Assembly (NCBI RefSeq): GCF_036607905.1
Contig: NZ_CP144555.1
Span: 4,340,001 to 4,404,000 of the forward strand
Length of the DNA: 64,000 nucleotides
Source of the DNA: Streptomyces sp. SCSIO 75703
Lineage (GTDB): Bacteria > Actinomycetota > Actinomycetes > Streptomycetales > Streptomycetaceae
Direction: 5' to 3'
Below are positions 33,934-43,334 of the stretch, piece by piece; position 1 is the stretch's first letter, and every line of letters begins with the position of its first letter. The notes under the pieces are model-generated. The model was not told where the DNA came from, ran no database searches, and saw only the letters and a program-made list of their open reading frames with translations. The translations under genes and the position numbers were made by a program.

Positions 33934-34725
33934 GTGCTCTCACGTCTCACGCGTCCCCGTGCCCTGGCCGTCTGCGCCCTGCCCGTCGCGGCCCTGCTGG
34001 CCACCGCGGTCTCCGCGCCGCTGCCGTTCTCCGTGGCCCGGCCCGGACTGACGGCCGACGTGCTGGGCGAGAACAAGGGCACCCCGGTCATCACCGTCTC
34101 CGGAGCACCGACACGGACCACCGAGGGCCAGTTGCGGATGACGACGATCGAGGCGACCGGGCCCGACGCCGACATCCGGCTCGGCGAGGTGATCGGCGGC
34201 TGGTTCGACACCGACAGGGCGGTCATGCCGCGCGACGCGGTCTACCCGAGCGGCGGGAACGTCCGCGAGATCGAGCGGTACAACGAACGCCAGATGGCGC
34301 GGTCCCAGGACGCGGCGACCACCGCCGCCCTCGGCTACCTGGGCCGCGACGGCCAGGGCATCGACGTCACCCTGCGGCTCGCCGACGTCGGCGGCCCCAG
34401 CGCCGGGCTGATGTTCGCCCTCGGCATCGTCGACAAGCTGGACGGCGACGGCAGCGGCGGCGACCTCACCGGCGGCCGGGTCGTCGCCGGCACCGGCACC
34501 ATCACCGACCGCGGCGCGGTCGGCGCGGTGGGCGGGGTGCCGTTGAAGACGCAGGCCGCCCGCCGGGACGGCGCCACCGTCTTCCTGGTGCCGAAGGCCG
34601 AGTGCGCGGACGCGCGGGCGGAGCTGCCGAAGGGCCTGCGGCTGGTCCCGGTCGCCACGCTGGAGGGCGCCGTCGACGCCCTGCGCGCCCTGGCCACCGG
34701 CAAGGGCGACGTCCCCGCCTGCTGA
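33934..34725 (+). CDS. Secreted or membrane-anchored Lon-like (S16) serine peptidase
   Basis: A 263-residue protein. An N-terminal signal/anchor (ALAVCALPVAALLATAV, about 10-27) places it outside the membrane. The C-terminal half has the Lon proteolytic domain: Ser156 in DVGGPSAGLMFALG and Lys205 in GGVPLKTQAARRDGA, the catalytic dyad. There is no AAA+ domain, and only a short region stands where YlbL-type relatives have PDZ. It would be an ATP-independent extracytoplasmic protease, with substrate unknown. Likely leaderless. Confidence 0.78.
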   Translation: MLSRLTRPRALAVCALPVAALLATAVSAPLPFSVARPGLTADVLGENKGTPVITVSGAPTRTTEGQLRMTTIEATGPDADIRLGEVIGGWFDTDRAVMPRDAVYPSGGNVREIERYNERQMARSQDAATTAALGYLGRDGQGIDVTLRLADVGGPSAGLMFALGIVDKLDGDGSGGDLTGGRVVAGTGTITDRGAVGAVGGVPLKTQAARRDGATVFLVPKAECADARAELPKGLRLVPVATLEGAVDALRALATGKGDVPAC

Positions 34726-34754
34726 CGGCGGGGCCGGGGGCCCCGCCGCCCCGC

Positions 34755-35720
34755 CTACTTCTCCTTCACGAAGCCCTTCTCCTTCATCCAGTCCAGCGCC
34801 ACCTGGTGCGGGTCCTGGCCGTCCACGTCGACCTTCGCGTTCAGCGTCTGCGCCACGTCGTTGTCCAGCGCCTTGGTGACCGGCGCCAGCACGTCGGCGA
34901 TGGCCGGCCACCTCTTCAGCGTCGAGGTCCGGATCACCGGCGCCGCGTTGTAGTTCGGGAAGAACTTCTTGTCGTCCTCCATCACCACCAGGTTCATCGA
35001 CTTGATCCGCCCGTCGGTGGTGAACACCTCGCCGTAGGTGCAGGCGCCCTTCGCGGTCTGCGTGTAGATGATGCCGGTGTCCATCTGCGTGACGTTGCCG
35101 GCCGGGACGCGCATCCCGTACCTCTTCTCCATGCCGGGCAGGCCGTCCGCCCGGTTGGCGAACTCGCCCTCCACGCACAGCGTCACCGCCCCCGGGTCGG
35201 ACGCGGCCAGCTCGGCCACCTGCGAGAGGGTGTTCGTCCCGTACCTGCGGTGGTTGGCCTGGTTCATGGCCAGGGCGTAGGTGTTGTTGAGCTTCGACGG
35301 CGGCAGCCAGGTCAGGCCGTGCTTCAGGTCGGCGTCGTGGACCGCCTTCCACTGCTGCCCGGGGTCGGGGATCGGGTGGCTGTGGCCGAGGTAGGTGATC
35401 CAGGCGGTGCCCGTGTACTCGTACGTGGCGTCGGCGTCGCCGTTCTCCACGGCGGCGCGGGTGCCGACCGAGCCCTGGATGCCGGTGCGGTCGAGCACCT
35501 GCGCGCCGGCCGCCTGGAAGGCGATGCCCATGATGGCGCCGAGGACGAGCTGCTCGGTGAACTCCTTGGAGACGACCGTGAGGTCGGCCCCCTCCAGCGG
35601 CCGGCCCTGGCCGACCGTGCCCGGCCCCACGTTGTCGACCATCGGCGATCCGCTGGTCAGGCCGCAGCCGGAGGCGGCCACGAGGACCGCCGCCAGCAGC
35701 AGGCACGTACGCCTTCTCAT
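34755..35720 (-). CDS. Glycine betaine/choline-type ABC transporter binding lipoprotein (OpuCC/OsmX-like)
   Basis: A 321-residue lipoprotein with lipobox AASGC (Cys about 19). The body has TVVSKEFTEQLVLGAIMGIAFQAAGAQV and ATYEYTGTAWITYLGH, signatures of OpuAC-type binding proteins for quaternary amines, and ends with a Lys-rich tail. ATG 35720 overlaps the permease stop (ATGA). Last gene of a four-gene minus-strand operon. Streptomyces use such systems against osmotic stress. Confidence 0.9.
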   Translation of the reverse strand: MRRRTCLLLAAVLVAASGCGLTSGSPMVDNVGPGTVGQGRPLEGADLTVVSKEFTEQLVLGAIMGIAFQAAGAQVLDRTGIQGSVGTRAAVENGDADATYEYTGTAWITYLGHSHPIPDPGQQWKAVHDADLKHGLTWLPPSKLNNTYALAMNQANHRRYGTNTLSQVAELAASDPGAVTLCVEGEFANRADGLPGMEKRYGMRVPAGNVTQMDTGIIYTQTAKGACTYGEVFTTDGRIKSMNLVVMEDDKKFFPNYNAAPVIRTSTLKRWPAIADVLAPVTKALDNDVAQTLNAKVDVDGQDPHQVALDWMKEKGFVKEK

Positions 35721-36601
35721 GTCCCCACCTCCAGGCCGCGGGGCCGCATCAGGACCTCGGCCAGCGAGGCCAGCCAGTCCACCAGCAGCGCCAGCGCCAC
35801 CGTCAGCACCGAGCCCAGCACCAGTACCGGCATCCGCTGACTGGTGATGCCGGTGGTGATGAGCACGCCGAGTCCGCCGCCGCCGCCGAAGGTGGCCAGC
35901 GTCGCGGTGCCCACGTTCAGCACCAGGGCCGTGCGCACGCCCGCCAGGATCAGCGGCACCGCCAGCGGCAGCTCCACGCGCGTCAGCACGCCGAGCGGCG
36001 ACATCCCGATGCCGCGGGCCGCCTCCAGCAGCGTCGGGTCGTTGGCCCGCAGTCCCGCGATGGTGTTCGACAGCACCGGCAGGACCGCGTAGATGATGAT
36101 GCCGATCAGGGCCGAGCGGCGGCCGATGCCCAGCCAGATCACCAGCAGCGCCAGCAGGCCGATGGCGGGTGTCGCCTGGCCCATGTTGGCGAACGCCATC
36201 GCCACCGGTGTCGCCCTGCGGAACGCCTTGCGGGTCAGCAGGATGCCGAGCGGGATGGCGATGATCAGCACGAAGAAGGTGGAGATCACCGTGAGCTGCA
36301 CGTGCTGCCACAGCGCCTTGGTGACCTGGCCGTCGGAGAGCGCGTTGCGGCTGAGCTGGTCCAGGTCGGCCTGGCGGAACCAGAGCCAGGTCGCCAGCAG
36401 CACCACGATCAGCGCCACCGGCAGGACCGTCAGCCGCTGCCAGGTGAGCCGGGCCGCGGGGGCCCGTGGCGGCGGTCCGGGCTCCCGCCCGTCGTCGTCC
36501 GGTTCGTGCGCGTGGTCGTCGTGGTCGTCGTGGTCGTCGGGGAAACCGGGCTGCCGGGGGCCGTGGTCGCCGGCGGGGTACCGGCCGGGGGAGGTGCTCA
36601 C
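35717..36601 (-). CDS. Compatible-solute ABC transporter permease 2
   Basis: A 294-residue permease, GTG 36601 overlapping the ATPase stop (GTGA). Residues 1-50 form an odd tail with alternating His and Asp (DDHDDHDDHAHEPDDD). Then come six helices and the EAA-like loop NDPTLLEAARGIGMSPLGVLTRVELPLAVP. The Asp/His tail might bind metal but has no known role. Confidence 0.88.
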   Translation of the reverse strand: MSTSPGRYPAGDHGPRQPGFPDDHDDHDDHAHEPDDDGREPGPPPRAPAARLTWQRLTVLPVALIVVLLATWLWFRQADLDQLSRNALSDGQVTKALWQHVQLTVISTFFVLIIAIPLGILLTRKAFRRATPVAMAFANMGQATPAIGLLALLVIWLGIGRRSALIGIIIYAVLPVLSNTIAGLRANDPTLLEAARGIGMSPLGVLTRVELPLAVPLILAGVRTALVLNVGTATLATFGGGGGLGVLITTGITSQRMPVLVLGSVLTVALALLVDWLASLAEVLMRPRGLEVGT

Positions 36602-37857
36602 GCCTTCGCCGCCTCCCCGCCCGGTCCGCCGACGCCCTCCTGCTCGGAGTGGGTCTGTCCGGCCCGCGCCTCCTCCAGTTCGTGCCGGTGCTCCAACGCG
36701 TCCAGCCGGTCCTCCTCCAGCAGTTCGTGCACCGAGTTCATCAGGGTCTCCATGTCGACGACGCCGGTGTACTCGCCGCGCCGCCCGGTGACCGCGACCC
36801 GCCCCGCGTTGTCGGTGAGCACCGCCTCCAGCGCGTCCCGCAGCGTCGCGTCCCGGGTCACCGTGTCGTTGACCAGCGTCCCGGCCCGCGCGAGGGAGCC
36901 CTTGGCCCGCATCAGGTCGCCGCGCCGCAGCCACTTGTAGGGCCGCCCGCGCCGGTCCAGCAGCAGGATCTCGTTGGTGCCGCCCGCCCGCAGCAGCCCG
37001 AAGATGTGCTGGAGCGGGTCGTCCACCGTCACCGTCGGGTAGTCGGTGATCTCCACGTCCCGCACCCGGGTCAGGTTCAGCCGCTTCAGCGCCGCCCCGG
37101 CGCCGACGAACCCGGAGACGAAGTCGTCCGCCGGGTTGGTCAGGATCGCCTCGGGCGTGTCGAACTGGGCGATGTGCGACCGCTCGCGCAGCACGGCGAT
37201 CCGGTCCCCCAGCTTGATCGCCTCGTCGAAGTCGTGGGTGACGAAGACGATCGTCTTGTGCAGTTCGTGCTGGAGCCGGATCAGCTCGTCCTGGAGGTGG
37301 TCCCGGGTGATCGGGTCGACCGCGCCGAACGGCTCGTCCATCAGCAGCACCGGCGGATCGGCGGCCAGCGCCCGCGCCACGCCCACCCGCTGCTGCTGGC
37401 CGCCGGAGAGCTGACGCGGATAGCGGCCCTGGAACTCGCCGGCGTCCAGGCCGACCAGGTCGAGCATCTCCTCCACCCGCGCGCGGACGCGCGTCTTCGA
37501 CCAGCCGATCATCTTCGGCACCAGCGCGATGTTCTGGGCGACCGTCATGTGCGGGAAGAGACCCGAGGACTGGATCGCGTAGCCGACCTTGCGGCGCAGC
37601 CGGACCGGGTCGATGTCGGTGACGTCCTCGCCGTCGATGCGGATGCGTCCGCCGCTCGGCTCGATCAGCCGGTTGATCATCTTCAGCGTGGTGGACTTCC
37701 CGCAGCCCGAGGGCCCCACGAAGATCACGGTCTCGCCGGCCCGGATCTCCATGGACACGTTCTCCACGGCCGGCTGCGGATTGCCCGGGTACCGCTTGGT
37801 CAGGCCCTCCAACTCGATGGTCGCGCCCGTCGTGGCGCCCGGCGTCGTCTCAGGCAC
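36598..37857 (-). CDS. Compatible-solute ABC transporter ATPase with tandem CBS domains
   Basis: A 419-residue ATPase. Walker A GPSGCGKST (about 49), Q loop YAIQSSGLFPHMTV, signature LSGGQQQRVGVARAL, Walker B VLLMDEPFGAVD and the switch His in VTHD. Residues about 260-390 hold two CBS domains, which sense ionic strength in OpuA-type transporters. The C-terminal end is an acidic/Gly tail. GTG 37857; overlaps the upstream permease gene by 8 nt. Confidence 0.92.
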   Translation of the reverse strand: MPETTPGATTGATIELEGLTKRYPGNPQPAVENVSMEIRAGETVIFVGPSGCGKSTTLKMINRLIEPSGGRIRIDGEDVTDIDPVRLRRKVGYAIQSSGLFPHMTVAQNIALVPKMIGWSKTRVRARVEEMLDLVGLDAGEFQGRYPRQLSGGQQQRVGVARALAADPPVLLMDEPFGAVDPITRDHLQDELIRLQHELHKTIVFVTHDFDEAIKLGDRIAVLRERSHIAQFDTPEAILTNPADDFVSGFVGAGAALKRLNLTRVRDVEITDYPTVTVDDPLQHIFGLLRAGGTNEILLLDRRGRPYKWLRRGDLMRAKGSLARAGTLVNDTVTRDATLRDALEAVLTDNAGRVAVTGRRGEYTGVVDMETLMNSVHELLEEDRLDALEHRHELEEARAGQTHSEQEGVGGPGGEAAKA

Positions 37858-38497
37858 GGATCCCCCTGGAGATGGTCAGCCGCCCCAGCAGGACGTAGGC
37901 GGCGTCGAACAAGAGCGCCAGGATGATGATTCCCAGCGTGCCGGCGAGTACCTGGTTGAGCGCGTTCTTGCTGCCCAACGAGGCGATCCCGCGGAAGATC
38001 TCGTTGCCCAGCCCGGGACCGGAGGCGAACGCGGCGATCGCGGCGATGCCCATCAGCATCTGCGTCGAGACCCTGATCCCGGTCAGGATCGGCGGCCAGG
38101 CCAGCGGGAGCTCCACCCGCAGCAGCCGGGCCGCCCGCGACATGCCGATGCCCTTGGCCGCGTCCACCAGCGCGGGGTCGACCCCGCGCAGTCCCACGAT
38201 GGCGTTCCGCACGATCGGCAGCAGCCCGTACAGGGTCAGCGCCGTCACCGTCGGCGGGACGCCGAGCCCGACCACCGGGATCAGCAGGCCGATCATGGCC
38301 AGCGAGGGGATGGTCAGGATGCCGGAGGTGACCGTGGTGGCCAGATTCCCCGCCCAGTCGCTGCGGTAGGTGACCACCCCGATCAGCACTCCCAGCACGG
38401 TGGCCGCCACCATGCACTGGAAGACGGCGCTGGCGTGCTGGTAGGCGTCGGTGAGCAACTGTTGATGGCGGTTGCCCAGGAACTCCCAGAAGTTCAC
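37850..38497 (-). CDS. Compatible-solute ABC transporter permease 1
   Basis: A 215-residue permease with five to six helices and the loop VDPALVDAAKGIGMSRAARLLRVELPLAWPP. GTG 38497 with GGAGG upstream. First gene of the OpuC-type operon. It lies only 48 bp after the AsnC-type regulator, on the same strand, so the regulator may be cotranscribed. Confidence 0.9.
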   Translation of the reverse strand: MNFWEFLGNRHQQLLTDAYQHASAVFQCMVAATVLGVLIGVVTYRSDWAGNLATTVTSGILTIPSLAMIGLLIPVVGLGVPPTVTALTLYGLLPIVRNAIVGLRGVDPALVDAAKGIGMSRAARLLRVELPLAWPPILTGIRVSTQMLMGIAAIAAFASGPGLGNEIFRGIASLGSKNALNQVLAGTLGIIILALLFDAAYVLLGRLTISRGIRA

Positions 38498-38545
38498 GTC
38501 CCCCCCTCCTCTCGGCTGGGCCGGCTCCCCGAGCGGCCGGCCGGT

Positions 38546-39028
38546 TCACTCGCGTCTACCCTCGTTTCCGGCCGCCTGTTCCACCAGCGGGATGATCCGC
38601 AGCGGAACCGGGTTTTCCATCACGATCGCCGTGGCGGCCCGGACGATGCCATCAAAACCGACGACCCGGTCGATCACCCGCTGAAGATCGGCATTGGAAC
38701 GGGCCACCAGGCGGCACAACATGTCCCCCGTACCGGTGGTCGTGTGCAGCTCCAGCACCTCCGGGACGTTCGCCAAGTGCGCCCGCACGTCGGGCCCTTG
38801 GCCCTGGCGGATCTCCAGCGTGGCGAAGGCCGTCACCGGATAGCCGAGCGCCGCGGGATCGACCTCCGGACCGAAACCGCGGATGACTCCATTCGACTGA
38901 AGCCGGTCCAGCCGCGCCTGCGCCGTGCCCCGCGCCACCCCCAGGCGGCGGGACATCTCCAGCACCCCGATCCGCGGCTCCCGGGCCAGCAGCCCGATGA
39001 TCCGTCCGTCCAGACGATCGATCCCCAT
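38546..39028 (-). CDS. AsnC/Lrp-family regulator, probable regulator of hppD
   Basis: A 160-residue feast/famine regulator. ATG 39028 (MGIDRLDGRI) has GGAGG upstream; ATG 39049 is less likely. Helix-turn-helix IGVLEMSRRLGVARGTAQARLDRLQSNGVI, then the RAM/AsnC ligand domain FATLEIRQGQGPDV...TTTGTGDMLCRLVARS. It is divergent from hppD with 122 bp between, the classic arrangement for local control of tyrosine catabolism by an amino-acid-sensing Lrp protein. Confidence 0.9.
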   Translation of the reverse strand: MGIDRLDGRIIGLLAREPRIGVLEMSRRLGVARGTAQARLDRLQSNGVIRGFGPEVDPAALGYPVTAFATLEIRQGQGPDVRAHLANVPEVLELHTTTGTGDMLCRLVARSNADLQRVIDRVVGFDGIVRAATAIVMENPVPLRIIPLVEQAAGNEGRRE

Positions 39029-39115
39029 CGCACCCCTCCGGCTGGTCATCCTGTACAGATCGCCCGCCCCCACCGACGGGGTACTGGTCAGACTGCCCAG
39101 TGAACGCGCGAACTA

Positions 39116-39144
39116 TTGCGCACCTTGCAGACGCGGGGGATTCT
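39116..39144 (+). promoter_or_regulatory. hppD promoter, leaderless geometry
   Basis: TTGCGC (39116-39121), 17-bp spacer, GATTCT (39139-39144). Transcription would begin at about 39151, exactly the ATG of hppD, which has no ribosome site. The AT-containing stretch just upstream is a likely Lrp binding area. Confidence 0.55.
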
Positions 39145-39150
39145 GCGACT

Positions 39151-40296
39151 ATGACGCAGACCACACACCACTCTCCCGACACCGCACGGCAGGCCGACCC
39201 CTTCCCGGTCAAGGGAATGGACGCGGTCGTCTTCGCCGTGGGCAATGCCAAGCAGGCCGCGCACTACTACTCCACCGCCTTCGGCATGCAGCTGGTCGCC
39301 TACTCCGGACCGGAGAACGGCAGCCGCGAGACCGCGAGCTACGTGCTGGAGAACGGCTCCGCGCGCTTCGTCTTCACCTCCGTCATCAAACCCTCCACCG
39401 AGCGGGGCCGCTTCCTGGCCGAGCACGTGGCCGAACACGGCGACGGCGTCGTCGACCTCGCCATCGAGGTCCCCGACGCGCGCGCCGCCCACGCCTACGC
39501 CGTCGCCCACGGCGCCCGCTCCCTCGCCGAGCCGCACGAGGTGAAGGACGAACACGGCACCGTCGTCCTCGCCGCCATCGCCACCTACGGCAAGACCCGG
39601 CACACCCTGGTCGAGCGCACCGGCTACGACGGGCCCTACCTGCCCGGCTACACCGCCGCCCAGCCCATCGTCGAGCCGCCCGCCCGCCGCACCTTCCAGG
39701 CGATCGACCACTGCGTCGGCAACGTCGAACTCGGCCGCATGAACGAGTGGGTCGGCTTCTACAACAAGGTCATGGGCTTCACGAACATGAAGGAGTTCGT
39801 GGGCGACGACATCGCCACCGAGTACAGCGCCCTCATGTCCAAGGTCGTCGCCGACGGCACCCTCAAGGTCAAGTTCCCGATCAACGAGCCCGCCGTCGCC
39901 AAGAAGAAGTCCCAGATCGACGAGTACCTGGAGTTCTACGGCGGCGCCGGCGTCCAGCACATCGCGCTGGCCACCAACGACATCGTGGAGACCGTGCGCC
40001 AGATGAAGGCGGCCGGCGTCCAGTTCCTCGACGCCCCGGACTCCTACTACGAAACCCTCGGCGAATGGGTCGGCGACACCCGCGTGCCCGTCGACACCCT
40101 GCGCGAGCTGAAGATCCTCGCCGACCGCGACGAGGACGGCTACCTGCTCCAGATCTTCACCAAGCCGGTCCAGGACCGTCCGACCGTCTTCTTCGAGATC
40201 ATCGAGCGCCACGGCTCGATGGGCTTCGGCAAGGGCAACTTCAAGGCCCTCTTCGAGGCGATCGAGCGCGAGCAGGAGAAGCGCGGCAACCTCTGA
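39151..40296 (+). CDS. hppD: 4-hydroxyphenylpyruvate dioxygenase
   Basis: A 381-residue non-haem Fe(II) enzyme that converts 4-hydroxyphenylpyruvate to homogentisate in tyrosine degradation. The iron ligands are His187 (AIDHCVGNV), His270 (VQHIALAT) and Glu349 (VFFEIIER), at the same numbers as I recall for the S. avermitilis structure. The C-terminal gate helix MGFGKGNFKALFEAIEREQ is intact. In Streptomyces the product feeds catabolism and ochronotic pigment. Promoter spacing suggests a leaderless transcript. Confidence 0.96.
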   Translation: MTQTTHHSPDTARQADPFPVKGMDAVVFAVGNAKQAAHYYSTAFGMQLVAYSGPENGSRETASYVLENGSARFVFTSVIKPSTERGRFLAEHVAEHGDGVVDLAIEVPDARAAHAYAVAHGARSLAEPHEVKDEHGTVVLAAIATYGKTRHTLVERTGYDGPYLPGYTAAQPIVEPPARRTFQAIDHCVGNVELGRMNEWVGFYNKVMGFTNMKEFVGDDIATEYSALMSKVVADGTLKVKFPINEPAVAKKKSQIDEYLEFYGGAGVQHIALATNDIVETVRQMKAAGVQFLDAPDSYYETLGEWVGDTRVPVDTLRELKILADRDEDGYLLQIFTKPVQDRPTVFFEIIERHGSMGFGKGNFKALFEAIEREQEKRGNL

Positions 40297-40376
40297 GACC
40301 GGGGCGCCACGCGCCCAGGGCCTCTCGTTCGGATCACCCCGGGCTCGCGGGGCCCGGCCGGACGCAACGAAAGACC

Positions 40377-41801
40377 CTAGAGGGGCGGCGGGCTCCCCAA
40401 CGGGGGCCCGCCCAGCCCGTCCAGCGCCTCCCGCGCCGCCGGGGCGTGCAGCGGCGAGAAGTACGGGTTGATCCGCAGCGCCTCCTCCAGACGCCGCCGC
40501 GCCGGACCTACGAGGCCCAACTCCCGTTCCACCATGCCCCGGTGGAAGGCGTACAGCGCGCTGCGCACCCCGCCGCCCCGGGTGCCGTCCGTCGCCGTCA
40601 CCGCGAACCCGAGAGCCTCCTCGTCCCGCCCGGCCCGGTGCAGCGCCCAGCCCAGCGCGTCCGCCACCTCCGTCGACGGCTGCCGCCCCCACTCCGCCCG
40701 CAGCCGCTCCACCGCCGCCTCCGCGTCCCCGTGGTCCGCCTCGGCCAGGCCCAGCACCAGCGACCCGTCCGCCCCGGCGGCCTCGGCCTGCCGCACCCGC
40801 TCCCGCACCCGCTCCCCCTGCTCCGCGGCCTCCCGCCCCCGCCCCAGCGACGCGAACAACTCGCCCAGTTCCCGCGCGTACTCCGCGTCCGGCCGCGCCG
40901 CGTACGCCGCCCGGTACGCCGACACCGCCTCCTCGGTCCGGCCCAGCGCCGCCAGCGCCCGCGCCTCGCCCGCCCGCGCCTGCGCCCGGTCCGGGCCGGC
41001 GCGCAGCGCCTCCCGGGCGTAGCGCAGCGCCTTCTCCCGGTCGCCCCGCTCGAAGGCCAGCCGGCCCGCCTGCTCCAGGTACGCGGCCCGCTCGGCCGGC
41101 GTCCCGGCGGCCGCCGCCGCGTCCGCGACCTGCGCCTCCGCGTCCTCCCGCCAGCCCCGGTCCCGGTAGACGGCCGCCGCCCGCGCCCGCACCGCGGGCA
41201 GCCCCGGCCGCAGCTCCAGCATCCGGTCGAGCGCCTTCCCCGCCGCCTCGTGGTCGCCGAGCCCGGTGTACGCGTCGATCAGCACCGCCTGCGCCGTCCA
41301 CCGCTTCGGCCCCCGCCCCGCCGCGCGCTCGCCCCACGTCCGCGCCTCGGCGAAGTCCCGCCGCGCCACCGCCAGCGCCGCCAGCGACTCCAGCGCCCCC
41401 GGATCGCGCGCCGCCCCCGTCTCCAGCGCCGTGCGCAGCGCCCTCTCGGCCCGCGGCCAGTCGGCGGCGTCCGCCGTGCGCCGGCCCCGCTCCACGTAGG
41501 CCGCGCCCAGCACCGCCCACGCCTCCCCGTCCCCCGGGCGCTCCCGCACCCGCGCCTCCCCGTCGCCGATCAGCGCCGCCAGACCGGACAGGGCCGCCGG
41601 CGCGCCCGCCGCGACCGCCCCGCGCGCCGCCGCCGCGGGACCCGGCACCGGCGGGGGAGCGCCCCCGTCCCGGTCCGCCACCAGCACCAGCGCCCCGCCG
41701 AGCACGGCACCGCCGGCGACGCAGACGATCAGCACCCGGCGCGCACGGCCGGCCCGGCGCCGGGGACGGCGGCCCGGGGCGCTCGACGTGTCGTGGTCCA
41801 T
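40377..41801 (-). CDS. Membrane-anchored TPR protein
   Basis: A 474-residue protein. After a basic tail comes one membrane segment (VLIVCVAGGAVLGGALVLV, about 23-41), then about ten tetratricopeptide repeats. Examples are GEAWAVLGAAYVERG, AYLEQAGRLAFERGDREKALRYAREAL, AYRAAYAARPDAEYARELGELFASLGR. It is probably a scaffold on the outer face or at the membrane. ATG 41801 (MDHDTSS). No enzyme domain. Confidence 0.82.
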   Translation of the reverse strand: MDHDTSSAPGRRPRRRAGRARRVLIVCVAGGAVLGGALVLVADRDGGAPPPVPGPAAAARGAVAAGAPAALSGLAALIGDGEARVRERPGDGEAWAVLGAAYVERGRRTADAADWPRAERALRTALETGAARDPGALESLAALAVARRDFAEARTWGERAAGRGPKRWTAQAVLIDAYTGLGDHEAAGKALDRMLELRPGLPAVRARAAAVYRDRGWREDAEAQVADAAAAAGTPAERAAYLEQAGRLAFERGDREKALRYAREALRAGPDRAQARAGEARALAALGRTEEAVSAYRAAYAARPDAEYARELGELFASLGRGREAAEQGERVRERVRQAEAAGADGSLVLGLAEADHGDAEAAVERLRAEWGRQPSTEVADALGWALHRAGRDEEALGFAVTATDGTRGGGVRSALYAFHRGMVERELGLVGPARRRLEEALRINPYFSPLHAPAAREALDGLGGPPLGSPPPL

Positions 41802-41899
41802 GGCGCCCACTGTGCGCCCGTACGACAAGCACACCCGGGCAGGTGACAGGTGCCGTCCACGGGGTTCACACCGATGGCCCCGGCTGCCACGCTGTGATC

Positions 41900-43306
41900 A
41901 TGAGCCGCATCGAAGCGCCACGCGACGAAGACGGCGCCGCCGGCACCCTCGTCGGCCGCCTGCTGGGCGTCCTGCCCCCCGACTCCGTGCTCACCGACCC
42001 CGACGTCACCGCCTCCTACGCCCACGACATGGCGAGCTTCTGCCCGGCCGGCACCCCGGCCGCCGTCGTCCTGCCGCGCACCGTGGAGGAAGTCCAGCAC
42101 GTCCTGCGCACCGCCACCGACCTGCGCGTCCCGGTCGTCCCGCAGGGCGCCCGCACCGGACTGTCCGGCGCCGCCAACGCCACCGACGGCTGCGTCGTGC
42201 TCTCCCTGACCAGGATGGACCGCATCCTGGAGATCGACCCCGTCGACCGGATCGCCGTCGTCGAACCGGGCGTCGTCAACGCCGTCCTCTCCCGCGCGGT
42301 GGAGGAACACGGCCTTTTCTACCCGCCGGACCCCTCCAGTTGGGAGACCTGCACCATCGGCGGGAACATCGGCACCGCCTCCGGCGGCCTGTGCTGCGTC
42401 AAGTACGGCGTCACCGCCGAGTACGTCCTCGGCCTCGACGTGGTGCTCGCCGACGGCCGTCTGATGTCCACCGGCCGCCGCACCGCCAAGGGCGTCGCCG
42501 GATACGACCTCACGCGCCTGTTCGTCGGCTCCGAGGGCTCCCTCGGCGTCGTCGTCCGCGCCGTCCTGGCGCTGCGGCCGAAGCCGCCCGCACCCCTCGT
42601 GCTGGCCGCCGAGTTCGCCTCCGCCGCCGACGCCTGCGACGCGGTGTGCCGGATCATGGAGGGCGGGCACGTGCCGTCCCTCCTGGAGCTGATGGACCGT
42701 ACGACCGTCGAGGCCGTCAACGACCTGGCCCGCATGGGGCTCCCGGAGACCACCGAGGCCCTGCTGCTCGCCGCCTTCGACACCGCCGACCCGGCCGCCG
42801 ACCTCGCCGCGGTCGGCGCGCTGTGCGAGGCGGCCGGCGCCACGCAGGTGGTCCCCGCCGAGGACGCCGCCGAGTCCGACCTGCTGCTCCAGGCGCGGCG
42901 CCTGTCCCTCACCGCCCTGGAGGCCGTCAAGGGCACCACGATGATCGACGACGTGTGCGTGCCCCGCTCCCGGCTCGGCGCGATGCTGGAGGGCATCGAG
43001 CGGATCGCCGCGAAGTACCGCCTGACCATCGGCGTCTGCGCCCACGCCGGTGACGGCAACACCCACCCCACGGTCTGCTTCGACGCCCGGGACCCCGACG
43101 AGTCCCGGCGGGCCCGGGAGTCCTTCGACGAGATCATGGCCCTCGGGCTGGAGCTCGGCGGCACGATCACCGGCGAGCACGGCGTGGGGGTACTGAAGAA
43201 GGAGTGGCTGGCGCGCGAGATCGGCCCCGTCGGGCTGGAGATGCAGCGGGCCGTGAAGAAGACCTTCGACCCGCTCGGCATCCTCAACCCGGGCAAGGTG
43301 TTCTGA
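41900..43306 (+). CDS. FAD-linked oxidase, GlcD/D-lactate dehydrogenase family
   Basis: A 468-residue flavoprotein. The VAO-type FAD domain shows VPVVPQGARTGLSGAANATDGCVVLSL and WETCTIGGNIGTASGGLCCVKYGVT (about 145-170). The C-terminal half has VCAHAGDGNTHPTV with the metal-site His residues and TGEHGVGVLKKEWL, both diagnostic of GlcD. It oxidises a 2-hydroxyacid such as glycolate or D-lactate; which one is not readable. No GlcE/GlcF subunits adjoin it. Confidence 0.9.
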   Translation: MSRIEAPRDEDGAAGTLVGRLLGVLPPDSVLTDPDVTASYAHDMASFCPAGTPAAVVLPRTVEEVQHVLRTATDLRVPVVPQGARTGLSGAANATDGCVVLSLTRMDRILEIDPVDRIAVVEPGVVNAVLSRAVEEHGLFYPPDPSSWETCTIGGNIGTASGGLCCVKYGVTAEYVLGLDVVLADGRLMSTGRRTAKGVAGYDLTRLFVGSEGSLGVVVRAVLALRPKPPAPLVLAAEFASAADACDAVCRIMEGGHVPSLLELMDRTTVEAVNDLARMGLPETTEALLLAAFDTADPAADLAAVGALCEAAGATQVVPAEDAAESDLLLQARRLSLTALEAVKGTTMIDDVCVPRSRLGAMLEGIERIAAKYRLTIGVCAHAGDGNTHPTVCFDARDPDESRRARESFDEIMALGLELGGTITGEHGVGVLKKEWLAREIGPVGLEMQRAVKKTFDPLGILNPGKVF

Positions 43307-43334
43307 CCGGCCGTCCCGCGCGCCCCTCGCACCG

